Below, piece after piece: positions 36,018 to 47,884 of a stretch of 64,000 nt of DNA. Source of the DNA: Roseateles_B sp041905785 (lineage in GTDB: Bacteria; Pseudomonadota; Gammaproteobacteria; Burkholderiales; Burkholderiaceae_C). The position numbers and the translations under genes are program-made. Within the stretch, counting starts at the first letter, position 1. Each line of letters opens with the position of its first letter. The notes under the pieces are model-generated. The model worked only from the letters and a program-made list of their open reading frames with translations. It did no database searches and was not told the origin of the DNA. Where the stretch lies: contig JAYRKJ010000008.1 in assembly GCA_041905785.1 (NCBI GenBank), forward strand, positions 62,001 through 126,000, read 5' to 3'.

Positions 36018-37574
36018 TCAGGCCAGTACGTGGAGGCTGCCCACCGCGCTGGCCAGCGCAGCCAGCTCGCCGCCCTCGACCAGGGCGAAGGCGCGCTCGA
36101 TGTCCGGCGCCAGGTAGTGGTCGGTGGGCATGGCCCGGCAGTCGCGGCGCACCAGGGCGTGGGCCTTCTCCAGCGCGTCCGAGCTCTTCAGCGGGCGCAG
36201 GAACTCGATGCCCTGGGCCGCGGCCAGCAGCTCGATGCCAATGATGTGGGCGGTGTTGTCCAGCATCTGGCCCAGCCGGCGGGCGCCAAAGGTGGCCATG
36301 GAGACGTGGTCTTCCTGATTGGCGCTGGTGGGCAGGGAGTCCACGCTGGCCGGGTGGGCCAGGCTCTTGTTCTCGCTGGCCAGGGCGGCGGCGGTCACGT
36401 GGGCGATCATGAAACCCGAGTTCAGGCCGGCGTTGGCGGTCAGGAAGGGCGGCAGGCGCGACACGCCGGCGTCGATCAGCATGGCGATGCGGCGCTCGGC
36501 GATGGCGCCCACCTCGGCGATGGCGCAGGCCAGGGCATCGGCGGCCAGGGCGACGGGCTCGGCGTGGAAGTTGCCGCCGGAGACCATGTAGCTGCTGCCG
36601 TCATCCTGGGCGAACACGAGCGGGTTGTCGGTCACGGCATTGGCCTCGCGCAGCAACACGTCACGCACATAGCGGGACTGGTCCAGGCAGGCGCCCATGA
36701 CCTGGGGCTGGCAGCGCAGGCAGTATGGGTCCTGCACGCGCTCGTCACCCTCCTTGTGGGAAGCGCGGATGGCGCTGCCGGCCAGCAGCTGGCGGTAGGC
36801 CTTCGCGGCCTCGATCTGGCCGGGCTGGCCCCGCACCTCATGGATGCGAGGGTCGAAGGGGCCGTCGCTGCCGCGGGCGGCGTCCAGGCTCAGGCTGCCC
36901 GAGACGATGGCGGCGGCATAGACCGTCTCGAAGCGCAGCAGGCCTTCCAGGGCCAGGGCGGTGGAGGTCTGCGTGCCGTTGATCAGGGCCAGGCCTTCCT
37001 TGGCCTGCAGGACCAGGGGCTGCAGGCCGGCAGCGGCCAGGGCATCACGCGCGGGGCGGCGTTCTCCGTCCACCAGCATCTCGCCTTCGCCCAGCAGGGC
37101 CAGGGTCATGTGGGACAGCGGGGCCAGGTCGCCCGAGGCACCCACCGAGCCCTGGCAGGGCACGTAGGGCACGAGGCCGGCGTTGAAGACGTCGATCAGG
37201 CTCTGCACGACCTCCTCACGCACACCCGAGAAGCCGCGGGCCAGCGAGGCGGCCTTGGTGGCCAGCATCAGGCGCACGACGCTGGGTGCCAGCGGCGCAC
37301 CCACGCCCACGCAGTGCGAGCGGATCAGGTTGAATTGCAGGGTGGCGAGGTCGTCCTTGCTGATGCGGGTGGAGGCCAGCTTGCCGAAGCCGGTGTTGAC
37401 GCCATAGACGGCGTCATCGCCTGCTGCATGGGCCTGCACGATGGCGGCCGAGCGGCGGATGGTGTCGCGCGCCGAGGCGTGCAGGGCGATGCGCACGCCG
37501 CCGTTGCGGATCTGGCGCAGCTGGTCCAGCGTCAGCTGGCCGGGGGTCAATTCGAGAGTGGTCATGGCATTCAT
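36018..37574 (-). CDS. hutH: Histidine ammonia-lyase
   Basis: A 518-residue enzyme that deaminates histidine to urocanate. The MIO cofactor-forming Ala-Ser-Gly lies in GSVGASGDLAPLSHM near residue 145. VYGVNTGFGKLAS near 55 and the SLPTSANQEDHVSM region near 390 are also conserved. Two start codons, 37574 and 37565, are three codons apart; the longer is given. It is the second gene after hutU, separated by a 176-bp gap filled with hairpins. Confidence 0.96.
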   Translation of the reverse strand: MNAMTTLELTPGQLTLDQLRQIRNGGVRIALHASARDTIRRSAAIVQAHAAGDDAVYGVNTGFGKLASTRISKDDLATLQFNLIRSHCVGVGAPLAPSVVRLMLATKAASLARGFSGVREEVVQSLIDVFNAGLVPYVPCQGSVGASGDLAPLSHMTLALLGEGEMLVDGERRPARDALAAAGLQPLVLQAKEGLALINGTQTSTALALEGLLRFETVYAAAIVSGSLSLDAARGSDGPFDPRIHEVRGQPGQIEAAKAYRQLLAGSAIRASHKEGDERVQDPYCLRCQPQVMGACLDQSRYVRDVLLREANAVTDNPLVFAQDDGSSYMVSGGNFHAEPVALAADALACAIAEVGAIAERRIAMLIDAGVSRLPPFLTANAGLNSGFMIAHVTAAALASENKSLAHPASVDSLPTSANQEDHVSMATFGARRLGQMLDNTAHIIGIELLAAAQGIEFLRPLKSSDALEKAHALVRRDCRAMPTDHYLAPDIERAFALVEGGELAALASAVGSLHVLA

Positions 37575-37608
37575 GGATTGGGCTGTGGTCCGAGCAGAGC
37601 CCGAGGAT

Positions 37609-37731
37609 CCGGCTTCGCCGGGGCCAGCGGGCTCGCCCCCTCGACGGGGGCTGAGGCTGGACACAAATGGCATGCCATTTGTGCCTGCCAAGGAGTCAGG
37701 CCTCTGGCCTGACGCGGTCGGCTAGACCGCG
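37609..37731. repeat. Array of five inverted repeats between hutU and hutH
   Basis: In order: CCGGC stem (37609-37621); GCCCCC stem with five-base loop (37635-37651); a perfect 22-bp palindrome centred on GGCATGCC (37662-37683); an 8-bp stem GTCAGGCC (37695-37713); and a GCGGTC stem (37714-37730). No T-tract follows, so it is not a simple terminator. It resembles REP-type intergenic elements and could set the hutU to hutH expression ratio by mRNA processing. Confidence 0.75.
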
Positions 37732-37750
37732 AAGCGAGTATGGGGTGGGC

Positions 37751-39427
<1,677 letters not shown>

Positions 39428-39490
39428 GGGTGTCTCCTTGAGGGATCGATCGGACCGGCACCAGGAGGCCGGTGGACTGGAATGAAGCGG

Positions 39491-39519
39491 ACTCTAGTTG
39501 TCTATACAAGTAAAGTCAA
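39491..39519 (-). promoter_or_regulatory. hutU promoter (TTGACT - 17 bp - TAGAGT)
   Basis: Read on the minus strand, the -35 TTGACT (39514-39519) and -10 TAGAGT (39491-39496) are exactly 17 bases apart. The spacer contains the HutC-like operator, so repressor binding would block RNA polymerase. Confidence 0.7.
39498..39509. promoter_or_regulatory. HutC-like operator
   Basis: TTGTCTATACAA has perfect TTGT/ACAA arms, matching the general form of GntR/HutC sites in hut control regions. It lies between the divergent hutU and hutC starts and inside the hutU promoter spacer, so one repressor could control both directions, relieved by urocanate as known for HutC. Confidence 0.65.
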
Positions 39520-39526
39520 CTACCAT
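39498..39526 (+). promoter_or_regulatory. Possible hutC promoter (TTGTCT - 17 bp - TACCAT)
   Basis: A -35-like TTGTCT within the operator and a TACCAT 17 bases on. It would place the transcript start near 39533, close to the second ATG of hutC (39534), implying a very short or absent leader. Confidence 0.35.
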
Positions 39527-40265
39527 GCCGGGCATGGCAAGTCCTGCTGTTTCTTCATCCGGCGCGCCCGGGCCGCAGTACCTCAAGGTCAAGAACCACC
39601 TGCGCGAGGGCATCGCCAGCGGTCGCTGGGTGCCGGGCGACCTGCTGCCCTCGGAGGCCGAGCTCTCCGCCCAGTTCGGCCTCTCGCGCATGACGGTCAA
39701 CCGCGCGCTGCGTGAGCTGCACCAGGAGGGCCTGGTGGAGCGGGTGCAGGGCGTGGGCAGCTTCGTCGCGCAGATCCACCGCATCTCCTCCACGCTGACC
39801 GTGCGCGACGTGCACGACGAGATCGCCGAGCGCGGCCACCGGCATGAGGCTCGCGTGGTGAGCCTCTCGCGCATCAAGGCGGACGCCGCGCAGGCGGCGC
39901 TGTTCGGCTTCAAGGCCGGTGCGGCGCTGTTCCACAGCCTCATCGTGCACCTGGAAAACGGCGTGCCCATCCAGGTGGAAGACCGCCTGGTGAATCCCGA
40001 TTCGGCCCCGGGCTACCTGGACGTGGACTTCAGCCGGACCACGCCGACGAACTACCTGCTGGAGGCGGCCCCGCTGTCAGAGGCGCGCTACACCATCGAG
40101 TCCTTGCTGCCGGCCGAGCAGGAGGCCAAACTGCTGGGGATCAGCCGCCGCGACCCCTGCCTGGTGCTGAAGCGGCTGACCTTCAGCCGGGGCGTGCCCG
40201 TCACCCATGTGCGCTTGACCCATCCGGGCTCGCGCTACCTGCTTCAAGGAAGGTTCGAGACATGA
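39525..40265 (+). CDS. hutC: Histidine utilisation repressor (GntR/HutC family)
   Basis: A 246-residue regulator. The N-terminal winged helix DNA-binding domain spans about residues 18-85 (LKVKNHLREGIASGRW, LPSEAELSAQFGLSRMTVNRAL). The C-terminal UTRA effector domain contains VHLENGVPIQVEDRLVNP and the PTNYLLE and EAKLLGI elements typical of HutC. It would bind the operator at 39498-39509 and release it on binding urocanate (family knowledge). Starts at 39525 or 39534 are both possible. The stop overlaps hutD by four bases. Confidence 0.93.
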   Translation: MPGMASPAVSSSGAPGPQYLKVKNHLREGIASGRWVPGDLLPSEAELSAQFGLSRMTVNRALRELHQEGLVERVQGVGSFVAQIHRISSTLTVRDVHDEIAERGHRHEARVVSLSRIKADAAQAALFGFKAGAALFHSLIVHLENGVPIQVEDRLVNPDSAPGYLDVDFSRTTPTNYLLEAAPLSEARYTIESLLPAEQEAKLLGISRRDPCLVLKRLTFSRGVPVTHVRLTHPGSRYLLQGRFET

Positions 40266-40819
40266 GCTGGAGCATCATCTGTGCCGAGGACGTCAGCCCC
40301 CAACGCTGGAAGAACCAGGGCGGCTGGACCCGCGAACTGCTGGCCTGGCCGCATGCCGCGGACTGGTCGCTGCGCGTCAGCGTGGCCGACATCGAGGCCG
40401 ACGGCCCCTTCTCGAAGTTTGAAGGCGTGGACCGCTGGTTCGCCGTGCTGCAGGGCGAGGGCGTGCGGCTCTACGAGTACGAGCTGCGCCCCGGCGACGA
40501 GCTGCTGCACTTCGACGGCGCGCTGGCGCCGGACTGCGAACTGTTGGGTGGCCTCACCCGGGACTTCAACCTGATGCACCGCCGCGGCAGCGGCCGGATG
40601 CGCGTCACGCCGGCCACCGAGCCCATCGAGCCCGGCGGGCGATGGGTGGGGCTGTTCACCGCGCATGGCGGGGTGCTGGTGCATGGTGGGCGCTCAATGG
40701 CCCTGCGGCCCATGAGCCTGGCCTGGTGCGAAAGGCCGGTGGCCCAGTCCTGCGTCTTCAAGGGCGGTGCGGCTGGCGAGGGCCAGGCCTGGTGGATGCA
40801 ATGGAGCGACGAGGCATGA
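40262..40819 (+). CDS. hutD: HutD family protein
   Basis: A 185-residue cupin-like protein of the HutD/Ves family. It opens MSWSIICAEDVSPQRWKNQGGWTRELL, identifiable by WKNGGG-like WKNQGG, and has VSVADIEADGPFSKFEGVDRW and the LTRDFNLMHRRG motif. HutD is thought to limit urocanate or N-formylglutamate build-up; its biochemical role is not settled. It is coupled by ATGA overlaps to hutC and hutI. Confidence 0.92.
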   Translation: MSWSIICAEDVSPQRWKNQGGWTRELLAWPHAADWSLRVSVADIEADGPFSKFEGVDRWFAVLQGEGVRLYEYELRPGDELLHFDGALAPDCELLGGLTRDFNLMHRRGSGRMRVTPATEPIEPGGRWVGLFTAHGGVLVHGGRSMALRPMSLAWCERPVAQSCVFKGGAAGEGQAWWMQWSDEA

Positions 40820-42030
40820 GCAAGACCACGCTGTGGACGGGTGGCCGCCTGGCCACGATGGCGCAAGGCTTGGGCGAATGGGGCTGGATCGAGGATGGTG
40901 CGATGCTGGTCCAGGGCGAGCGGCTGCTGTGGGTGGGCGCCCGCGCCGATCTGCCGGATGACCTCGCCGGCACGGCCGACCACATCCATGACATGGCCGG
41001 CGCCGTGGTGACGCCGGGTCTGATCGACTGCCACACGCACCTGATCTACGGCGGCCAGCGCGCGCATGAGTTCGAGCTGCGGCTCAAGGGCGCCAGCTAC
41101 GAGGAGATCGCGCGGGCCGGCGGCGGCATCCGCTCCTCGGTCACGGCCACGCGCGAGGCCAGCGAGCACCAGCTCTATGCGCAGGCCGCGCATCGGGCCC
41201 TGGCGCTGATGGCCGAGGGCGTCACCACGCTGGAGGTGAAGTCCGGCTATGGCCTGTCGCAGGCTGCCGAGGCCAAGATGCTGCGCGTGGCGCGCCGCCT
41301 GGCCGAGCTGGGTCTGGACGTGCGCACCACCTACCTCGGCGCCCATGCACTGCCGACCGAGTACCAGGGCCGGGCGGACGACTACATCCAGGCCGTATGC
41401 GACTGGCTGCCCAAGCTCAAGCGCGAAGGGCTGGTCGACGCGGTGGATGCCTTCTGCGAGGGCATCGGCTTCACCCCGGCGCAGACCCGGCGCGTCTTCG
41501 ATGCCGCCAGGGCCCTGGGCCTACCGGTCAAGCTGCATGCCGAGCAGCTCTCCGACCAGGGCGGCACCCAGCTGGCCTGCGAGTTCGGGGCGCTGTCCTG
41601 CGACCATCTCGAATACCTGTCCGAGGCCGGCGTTGCCGCGATGAAGGCCAGCGGCACCGTGGCCGTGCTGCTGCCCGGCGCCTACTACTTCCTTCGCGAA
41701 ACCAAGCTCCCGCCCATTGCCGCGCTGCGCGAGGCCGGCGTGCCCATGGCCGTCTCCACCGACCACAACCCCGGGACCTCTCCCACGCTGTCGCTGCTGC
41801 TGATGCTCAACATGGCCTGCACGCAGTTCCGCCTGACGCCCGAGGAGGCGCTGCGCGGCGTGACCGCCCACGCGGCGCAAGCCCTGGGCCTGCGAGACCG
41901 GGGCCGGCTGGAGGCGGGCCTGCGGGCCGACTTCTGCCTCTGGGACCTGGCCCATCCCAACGAGCTGTCCTATTACTTCGGACGCAACCCGCTGCGCCAG
42001 GTGGTGCGCGGCGGCCAGTTGCGCGGCTGA
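40816..42030 (+). CDS. hutI: Imidazolonepropionase
   Basis: A 404-residue amidohydrolase that opens the imidazolone ring to give N-formimino-L-glutamate. Metal-binding DCHTHLIYGG is near residue 73, THLGAHALPTEY-like TYLGAHALP near 173, KLHAEQLSDQGG near 240 and STDHNPGTSPT near 315. The length equals the family norm. It starts inside the hutD stop (ATGA). Confidence 0.96.
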   Translation: MSKTTLWTGGRLATMAQGLGEWGWIEDGAMLVQGERLLWVGARADLPDDLAGTADHIHDMAGAVVTPGLIDCHTHLIYGGQRAHEFELRLKGASYEEIARAGGGIRSSVTATREASEHQLYAQAAHRALALMAEGVTTLEVKSGYGLSQAAEAKMLRVARRLAELGLDVRTTYLGAHALPTEYQGRADDYIQAVCDWLPKLKREGLVDAVDAFCEGIGFTPAQTRRVFDAARALGLPVKLHAEQLSDQGGTQLACEFGALSCDHLEYLSEAGVAAMKASGTVAVLLPGAYYFLRETKLPPIAALREAGVPMAVSTDHNPGTSPTLSLLLMLNMACTQFRLTPEEALRGVTAHAAQALGLRDRGRLEAGLRADFCLWDLAHPNELSYYFGRNPLRQVVRGGQLRG

Positions 42031-42050
42031 CTTCTTCGCGAGACGCTTTC

Positions 42051-42847
42051 ATGACTGCACCCTTCCGACTGCGGCAAGGCCGCACGCCCCTGATCATCTC
42101 CATGCCCCATGTGGGCCACGAGATTCCCGAGGACCAGCAGCCGCGCTACGTGCCGCGTGCCCTGGCCAGCGAGGACACCGACTGGCACCTGGAGCGGCTC
42201 TACGGCGGCATCGCCGAGGCACTGGGCGCCAGCCTCATCGTGCCGCGCTACTCGCGCTACCTGATCGACCTGAACCGTCCGCCCGAGGACACGCCCATGT
42301 ACCCGGGTGCCTCCAACACCGAGCTGTGCCCCACGCGCTTCTTCACCGGCGAATCGCTCTACCGCGAGGGCCAGGCGCCCGACGAAGCCGAGAAGGACCG
42401 GCGCCGCCAGCACTACTGGCTGCCCTACCACCGCGCGCTGACGGCCGAGATGAACCGGCTCAAGAGCCTGTACGGCTACGCCTTGCTGTTCGATGCCCAC
42501 AGCATCCGCTCCGAGCTGCCCTGGCTCTTCGAAGGCAAGCTGCCTGACCTCAACCTGGGCACCGCCGACGGCAAGAGCTGCGATCCCGCCATCACGCAGA
42601 GCCTGGGCGCCGTGCAGGCCGCGCAGCAGCACTACACCCAGGTGGTCAACGGCCGCTTCAAGGGCGGCTTCATCACCCGCCATTACGGGCAGCCGGCGAA
42701 CGGCTGGCATGCGGTGCAGCTGGAGATGTGCCAGTGCTGCTACATGAGCGAGACCGCGCCCTACGCCTATGACGAGGCCCTGGCGCGCTCCGTGCAGCCG
42801 CTGCTGCGCGAGCTGCTGTCGACCTGTCTGCAATGGAAGCCCGCAGC

Positions 42848-42851
<4 letters not shown>
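42051..42851 (+). CDS. hutG: N-formylglutamate deformylase
   Basis: A 266-residue enzyme that hydrolyses N-formyl-L-glutamate to glutamate and formate, the last step of the five-step route. Signature stretches are LIISMPHVGHEIP near residue 16, ASLIVPRYSRYLIDLNRPP near 60, LLFDAHSIRSELP near 147 and TRHYGQP near 205. It starts 20 bases after hutI and its stop overlaps hutF. Confidence 0.95.
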
Positions 42852-44233
<1,382 letters not shown>

Positions 44234-44315
44234 CCCCTGAATCCGGGCGGGGCGCTTGTAAGCCGCGGGCCGGAGGGCTACGCTTGCGTTGCCCACGGAC
44301 AGCAAAGGGGATTCC

Positions 44316-45872
44316 ATGCTCGCGCTTCGGAATTACACAATTCGCGCCCGGCTCTACATGCTCGCGGTCCTGGCCGTCGTGGCCATGCTGGTGATAGGCG
44401 GGAACGGCTTGTGGAGCCTGTCCCGGGCCAAGACCCAGTTCAAGCACTATGTCGGCAACGACGTCGAGACCCTGAGCCAGCTGGCGGGTGTGCGGGCAGG
44501 CATTGGCAATCTGCGGCGCTACGAGAAGGATCTGCTGATCAATCTCGTTGACGACAAGGCCGTCGCCAAGTACCGCGGCGAATGGGAAGAGACCTTCGGC
44601 AAGGTCAACAAGGGCCTGGAGACCATCGAGCGCCTGGACATCGCGCCCGCCGTCAAGAAGATGCCGGGGGAGATACGGCAATCGCTGGCCGAGTACCGGA
44701 CGGGCTTCCAGGGCATCATCGAGCGCATCCAGAAGGGCGAGTTCCCCGACACCGGCACGGCCAACCGCGCCACCGAGCCGATCAAGGCGCCGGTACGCGC
44801 GCTGGACAAGCAGCTGGCCGAGATGACCAAGCTGGTGGACCAGCATGGCGACGAGGAGGTGGTCCGGCTGGACGCCGAGGAGAAGCAGATCCGCATGGCG
44901 CTGACGGGCGTGATGCTGGTGAGCATCCTGATCATCGGCACCTACACGCTCTTCAACATCCGCTCCATCCTGGAGCCGCTGAGCCAGGCGGTCAGCACCA
45001 CCGAGCGCATCGCGCGGCAGGATCTCAGCGAGTCCATCCGTGTGAGCGGGGCCGATGAAACGGCCCAGATGATGCAGGGCGTGCGCGGCATGCAGGACGC
45101 CATCCGCGATGTGGTGTCCGGCGTGCGCAGCGCCACCGACAGCATTGCCACCGCTTCCAAGGAGGTGGCCGCGGGCAGCCACGACCTGAGTCACCGCACC
45201 GAACAGGCGGCCTCCAACCTGGAGGAAACCGCCTCGGCCATGGAGGAGCTGACGGCCAGCGTCCGGCACAACGCGGACTCCGCCCGGCAGGCCGACGAGC
45301 TGGCCCGAGAAGCGTCGGCCGTGGCCGAGCGCGGCGGCGCGGTGGTGGGCGAGGTGGTGGCGACCATGGACCGCATCAGCGCCTCTTCGCGCAAGATCAG
45401 CGACATCATCTCGGTGATCGACGGCATCGCCTTCCAGACCAATATCCTGGCGCTGAATGCGGCGGTGGAGGCGGCGCGGGCCGGCGAACAGGGCCGGGGC
45501 TTTGCCGTGGTGGCTGCCGAGGTGCGCAACCTGGCGCAGCGCAGCGCCGAGGCCGCCAAGGAGATCAAGGGCCTGATCACCAGCAGCACGGAAAGCGTCG
45601 AGTCCGGCGCCAGCCTGGTGGCGCACGCCGGGCATACCATGCAGGAAATCACCGCGGCGATCGCGCGCGTCAGCCACATCGTCGGCGAGATCAGCCATGC
45701 CACCGCCGAGCAGAACTCGGGCATCAGCCAGATCGGCACGGCCATCTCGCAGCTGGACCAGATGACGCAGCAGAATGCGGCGCTGGTGGAGCAGTCGGCC
45801 GCCGCCGCGCAGAGCCTGCAGCACCAGGCGGACGAGCTCGCCCAGACGGTGGCGGTGTTCAAGCTGGCCTGA
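44316..45872 (+). CDS. Methyl-accepting chemotaxis protein
   Basis: A 518-residue transmembrane chemoreceptor. The first helix is at about residues 12-35, a periplasmic four-helix-bundle-like sensing domain runs to about 190, and the second helix (LTGVMLVSILIIGTYTLF) to about 215. A HAMP region comes next, then the signalling domain. The near-invariant hairpin tip appears as IDGIAFQTNILALNAAVEAA and GRGFAVVAAEVRNLAQRSA near residue 370-400. The ligand is unknown. A good AAGGGG ribosome site precedes ATG 44316. It stands alone, not in a che operon. Confidence 0.95.
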   Translation: MLALRNYTIRARLYMLAVLAVVAMLVIGGNGLWSLSRAKTQFKHYVGNDVETLSQLAGVRAGIGNLRRYEKDLLINLVDDKAVAKYRGEWEETFGKVNKGLETIERLDIAPAVKKMPGEIRQSLAEYRTGFQGIIERIQKGEFPDTGTANRATEPIKAPVRALDKQLAEMTKLVDQHGDEEVVRLDAEEKQIRMALTGVMLVSILIIGTYTLFNIRSILEPLSQAVSTTERIARQDLSESIRVSGADETAQMMQGVRGMQDAIRDVVSGVRSATDSIATASKEVAAGSHDLSHRTEQAASNLEETASAMEELTASVRHNADSARQADELAREASAVAERGGAVVGEVVATMDRISASSRKISDIISVIDGIAFQTNILALNAAVEAARAGEQGRGFAVVAAEVRNLAQRSAEAAKEIKGLITSSTESVESGASLVAHAGHTMQEITAAIARVSHIVGEISHATAEQNSGISQIGTAISQLDQMTQQNAALVEQSAAAAQSLQHQADELAQTVAVFKLA

Positions 45873-45980
45873 GGCCCGACGCCCGGGGTCCGGGGCAGGA
45901 CCAGCGCCGGCGGCCTTGCTCGGCTCGGCGCGGGTCCGGCCTGGCTCGCTGGCGGAGGTCCGGCGGGCGCGGCTTCAGCT

Positions 45981-45995
45981 GGGGTCAGGTCTTGC
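45981..45995 (-). repeat. Exact copy of the dispersed 15-mer, reverse strand
   Basis: The reverse complement of GCAAGACCTGACCCC lies in the 178-bp gap between the chemoreceptor gene and the DUF429 gene. Confidence 0.45.
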
Positions 45996-46015
45996 CAGTG
46001 GGTCCGGCCGCTGAC

Positions 46016-46043
46016 TTGGCGCAGCTCACGATGCCGATAAAGT
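46016..46043 (+). promoter_or_regulatory. Possible promoter of the DUF429 gene (TTGGCG - 16 bp - TAAAGT)
   Basis: The -10-like TAAAGT lies 7 bases before the ATG, so any transcript would have almost no leader. Only moderate similarity to the sigma-70 consensus. Confidence 0.35.
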
Positions 46044-46050
46044 CGCGGGC

Positions 46051-46881
46051 ATGCCCAACCCCATCCCAAGCGAATGCCCGCCCCTGCTGGGTCTTGACTT
46101 CTCCTCCAGTCCCAGCGTGCGCAAGCCGGTAGTCCTGGCCTGGGGGGAGCGGCACGGGACCTTGCTGCGATTGCAAGGCCTGGAGCGCTACAGCACGCTG
46201 GAATCCTTGCGCGAGCGGCTGTGCCAGGTGCCTGCCTGGCTGGGGGCGTTCGATCTGCCGTTCGGTCTGCCTCGGGAGCTGGTCGAAGCCCTGGGCTGGC
46301 CGCTGGAGTGGCCCGCCTTGATGGATCACTTCTGTTCGCAGCCGCGTTCGCAGCTGCGGGCACAGTTCCAGGCCTTCATGGCACCGCGGCCTGCAGGCGC
46401 CAAGTTCGCCCACCGGGCCTGCGACGCTCCTGCGGGTGCCTCACCCAGCATGAAGTGGGTGAATCCGCCGGTGGCCTGGATGATGCATGCCGGCGTGCCG
46501 CTGCTGCGGGCGGCCGAAGCCACGCTGCCCGGGCTTTGCGAGGGGCGGTCGCAGCGCGTGGCGCTGGAGGCCTATCCGGGGCTGCTGGCTCGCGAGCTGA
46601 TCCAGCGGCGTTCCTACAAGAGCGACGCGGCCGCGAAGCAGACGCCAGCACGCCTCATCGCCCGCAAGGATCTGGTGGAGGCCTTGGAGCAGGGCCGCAG
46701 CCGCCTGGGACTGCGGCTGAAGCTCAGCCATGCGCAGCGCGATGCCTTGGTCGACGATGCCAGCGGCGACAGCCTGGACGCCGTGCTGTGCCTGCTGCAG
46801 GCGGGCTGGGCGAGCGGGCAGCCGGGCTATGGGCTGCCGGCGCTGATCGATCCGGTAGAGGGCTGGATCGTCAGTGCCTGA
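46051..46881 (+). CDS. DUF429 domain-containing protein
   Basis: A 276-residue protein with the RNase H-like DUF429 pattern: LLGLDFSSSPSVRKPV at the N-terminus (the first acidic residue after the first strand), LGAFDLPFGLPRELVEALGW near residue 70, and the late acidic DASGDSLDAVLCLLQAGW near 230-247. The family's activity is not established; a nuclease-like or nucleotide-related role is only suggested by fold. It ends about 50 bases before the converging arginase gene. Confidence 0.8.
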   Translation: MPNPIPSECPPLLGLDFSSSPSVRKPVVLAWGERHGTLLRLQGLERYSTLESLRERLCQVPAWLGAFDLPFGLPRELVEALGWPLEWPALMDHFCSQPRSQLRAQFQAFMAPRPAGAKFAHRACDAPAGASPSMKWVNPPVAWMMHAGVPLLRAAEATLPGLCEGRSQRVALEAYPGLLARELIQRRSYKSDAAAKQTPARLIARKDLVEALEQGRSRLGLRLKLSHAQRDALVDDASGDSLDAVLCLLQAGWASGQPGYGLPALIDPVEGWIVSA

Positions 46882-46935
46882 ACGGGGCGCCACAGGACGG
46901 GTGTCGGCGCGCCGCGACGGTGGGCGCCGTGCAGG

Positions 46936-47865
46936 TCACTTGCGCATCAGCGTCGACTTGCCGAACAGCGATTCGATCAGGTCCACCGCCAGCGTGGCTG
47001 TGCGGTTCTTCTCGTCCAGGGCCGGGTTGAGTTCCATCACGTCCAGCGAGGCCAGCCGGCCGGTGTCGGCAATCATCTCCATGCACAGCTGGGCTTCGCG
47101 GTAGGTGGGGCCGCCGGGCACGGTGGTGCCCACACCGGGCGCGATGGAGGGGTCGAGGAAGTCCACGTCGAAGCTGACGTGCAGATGGGTGTTTGCGTCC
47201 AGCGTGGCCAGCGCCAGCTCCATGGTGTGGCGCATGCCCATCTCGTCGATGTAGCGCATGTCGAAGACCTCGAGCTCCTGCTCGTGCACGAAACGCTTCT
47301 CGCCGGCGTCCACGCTGCGGATGCCGATTTGGCGCACCCACTTCGGGCTGATGGCGGGATGCTCCTTGCTGAAGCCGCCGATCTCGATCAGTTCCTTGGG
47401 GCCGAAGCCGGCCAGGCAAGCCACGGGCATGCCGTGGATGTTGCCGCTGGGGGTCAGCTCGCTGGTGTTGAAGTCGGCATGCGCATCCAGCCACAGCACG
47501 CGCAGCTTCTTGCCCTGCTCCTTGCAGTGCCGGGCCACGGCGCTGATGGAGCCCAGGCCCAGGCAGTGGTCGCCGCCCAGCAGGATGGGCATGCGGCCGA
47601 TCTTCAGCTCGGCATAGACGGCGTCGTGCACGGCGCGGTTCCAGGCCGCGACTTCGGGCAGGTGGCGGTAGCCCTGGACCGGCGGTTGCCAGGGATTGGC
47701 CGGGCCGCTGAGGTTGCCGCGGTCCACCACGTTCACGCCATGGCTCTCCAGCGTGGGGCCGATATTGGCCACGCGCAGGGCCTCCGGGCCCATGCTGGCG
47801 CCGCGGGCGCCGGCGCCGATGTCGGTCGGCGCGCCAATGAGGGAGACGTTGCGCAGTGTGGTCAT
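46936..47865 (-). CDS. rocF: Arginase
   Basis: A 309-residue ureohydrolase that splits arginine to ornithine and urea. The binuclear manganese site is visible in GGDHCLGLGS near residue 97, LWLDAHADFNT near 123 and SFDVDFLDPSIAPGVGT near 230. NIHGMPVA near 140 supports arginase over agmatinase. It lies 19 bases downstream of the LOG-family gene. Confidence 0.93.
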   Translation of the reverse strand: MTTLRNVSLIGAPTDIGAGARGASMGPEALRVANIGPTLESHGVNVVDRGNLSGPANPWQPPVQGYRHLPEVAAWNRAVHDAVYAELKIGRMPILLGGDHCLGLGSISAVARHCKEQGKKLRVLWLDAHADFNTSELTPSGNIHGMPVACLAGFGPKELIEIGGFSKEHPAISPKWVRQIGIRSVDAGEKRFVHEQELEVFDMRYIDEMGMRHTMELALATLDANTHLHVSFDVDFLDPSIAPGVGTTVPGGPTYREAQLCMEMIADTGRLASLDVMELNPALDEKNRTATLAVDLIESLFGKSTLMRK

Positions 47866-47884
47866 GGCATCCTCTTCAGGGGGT

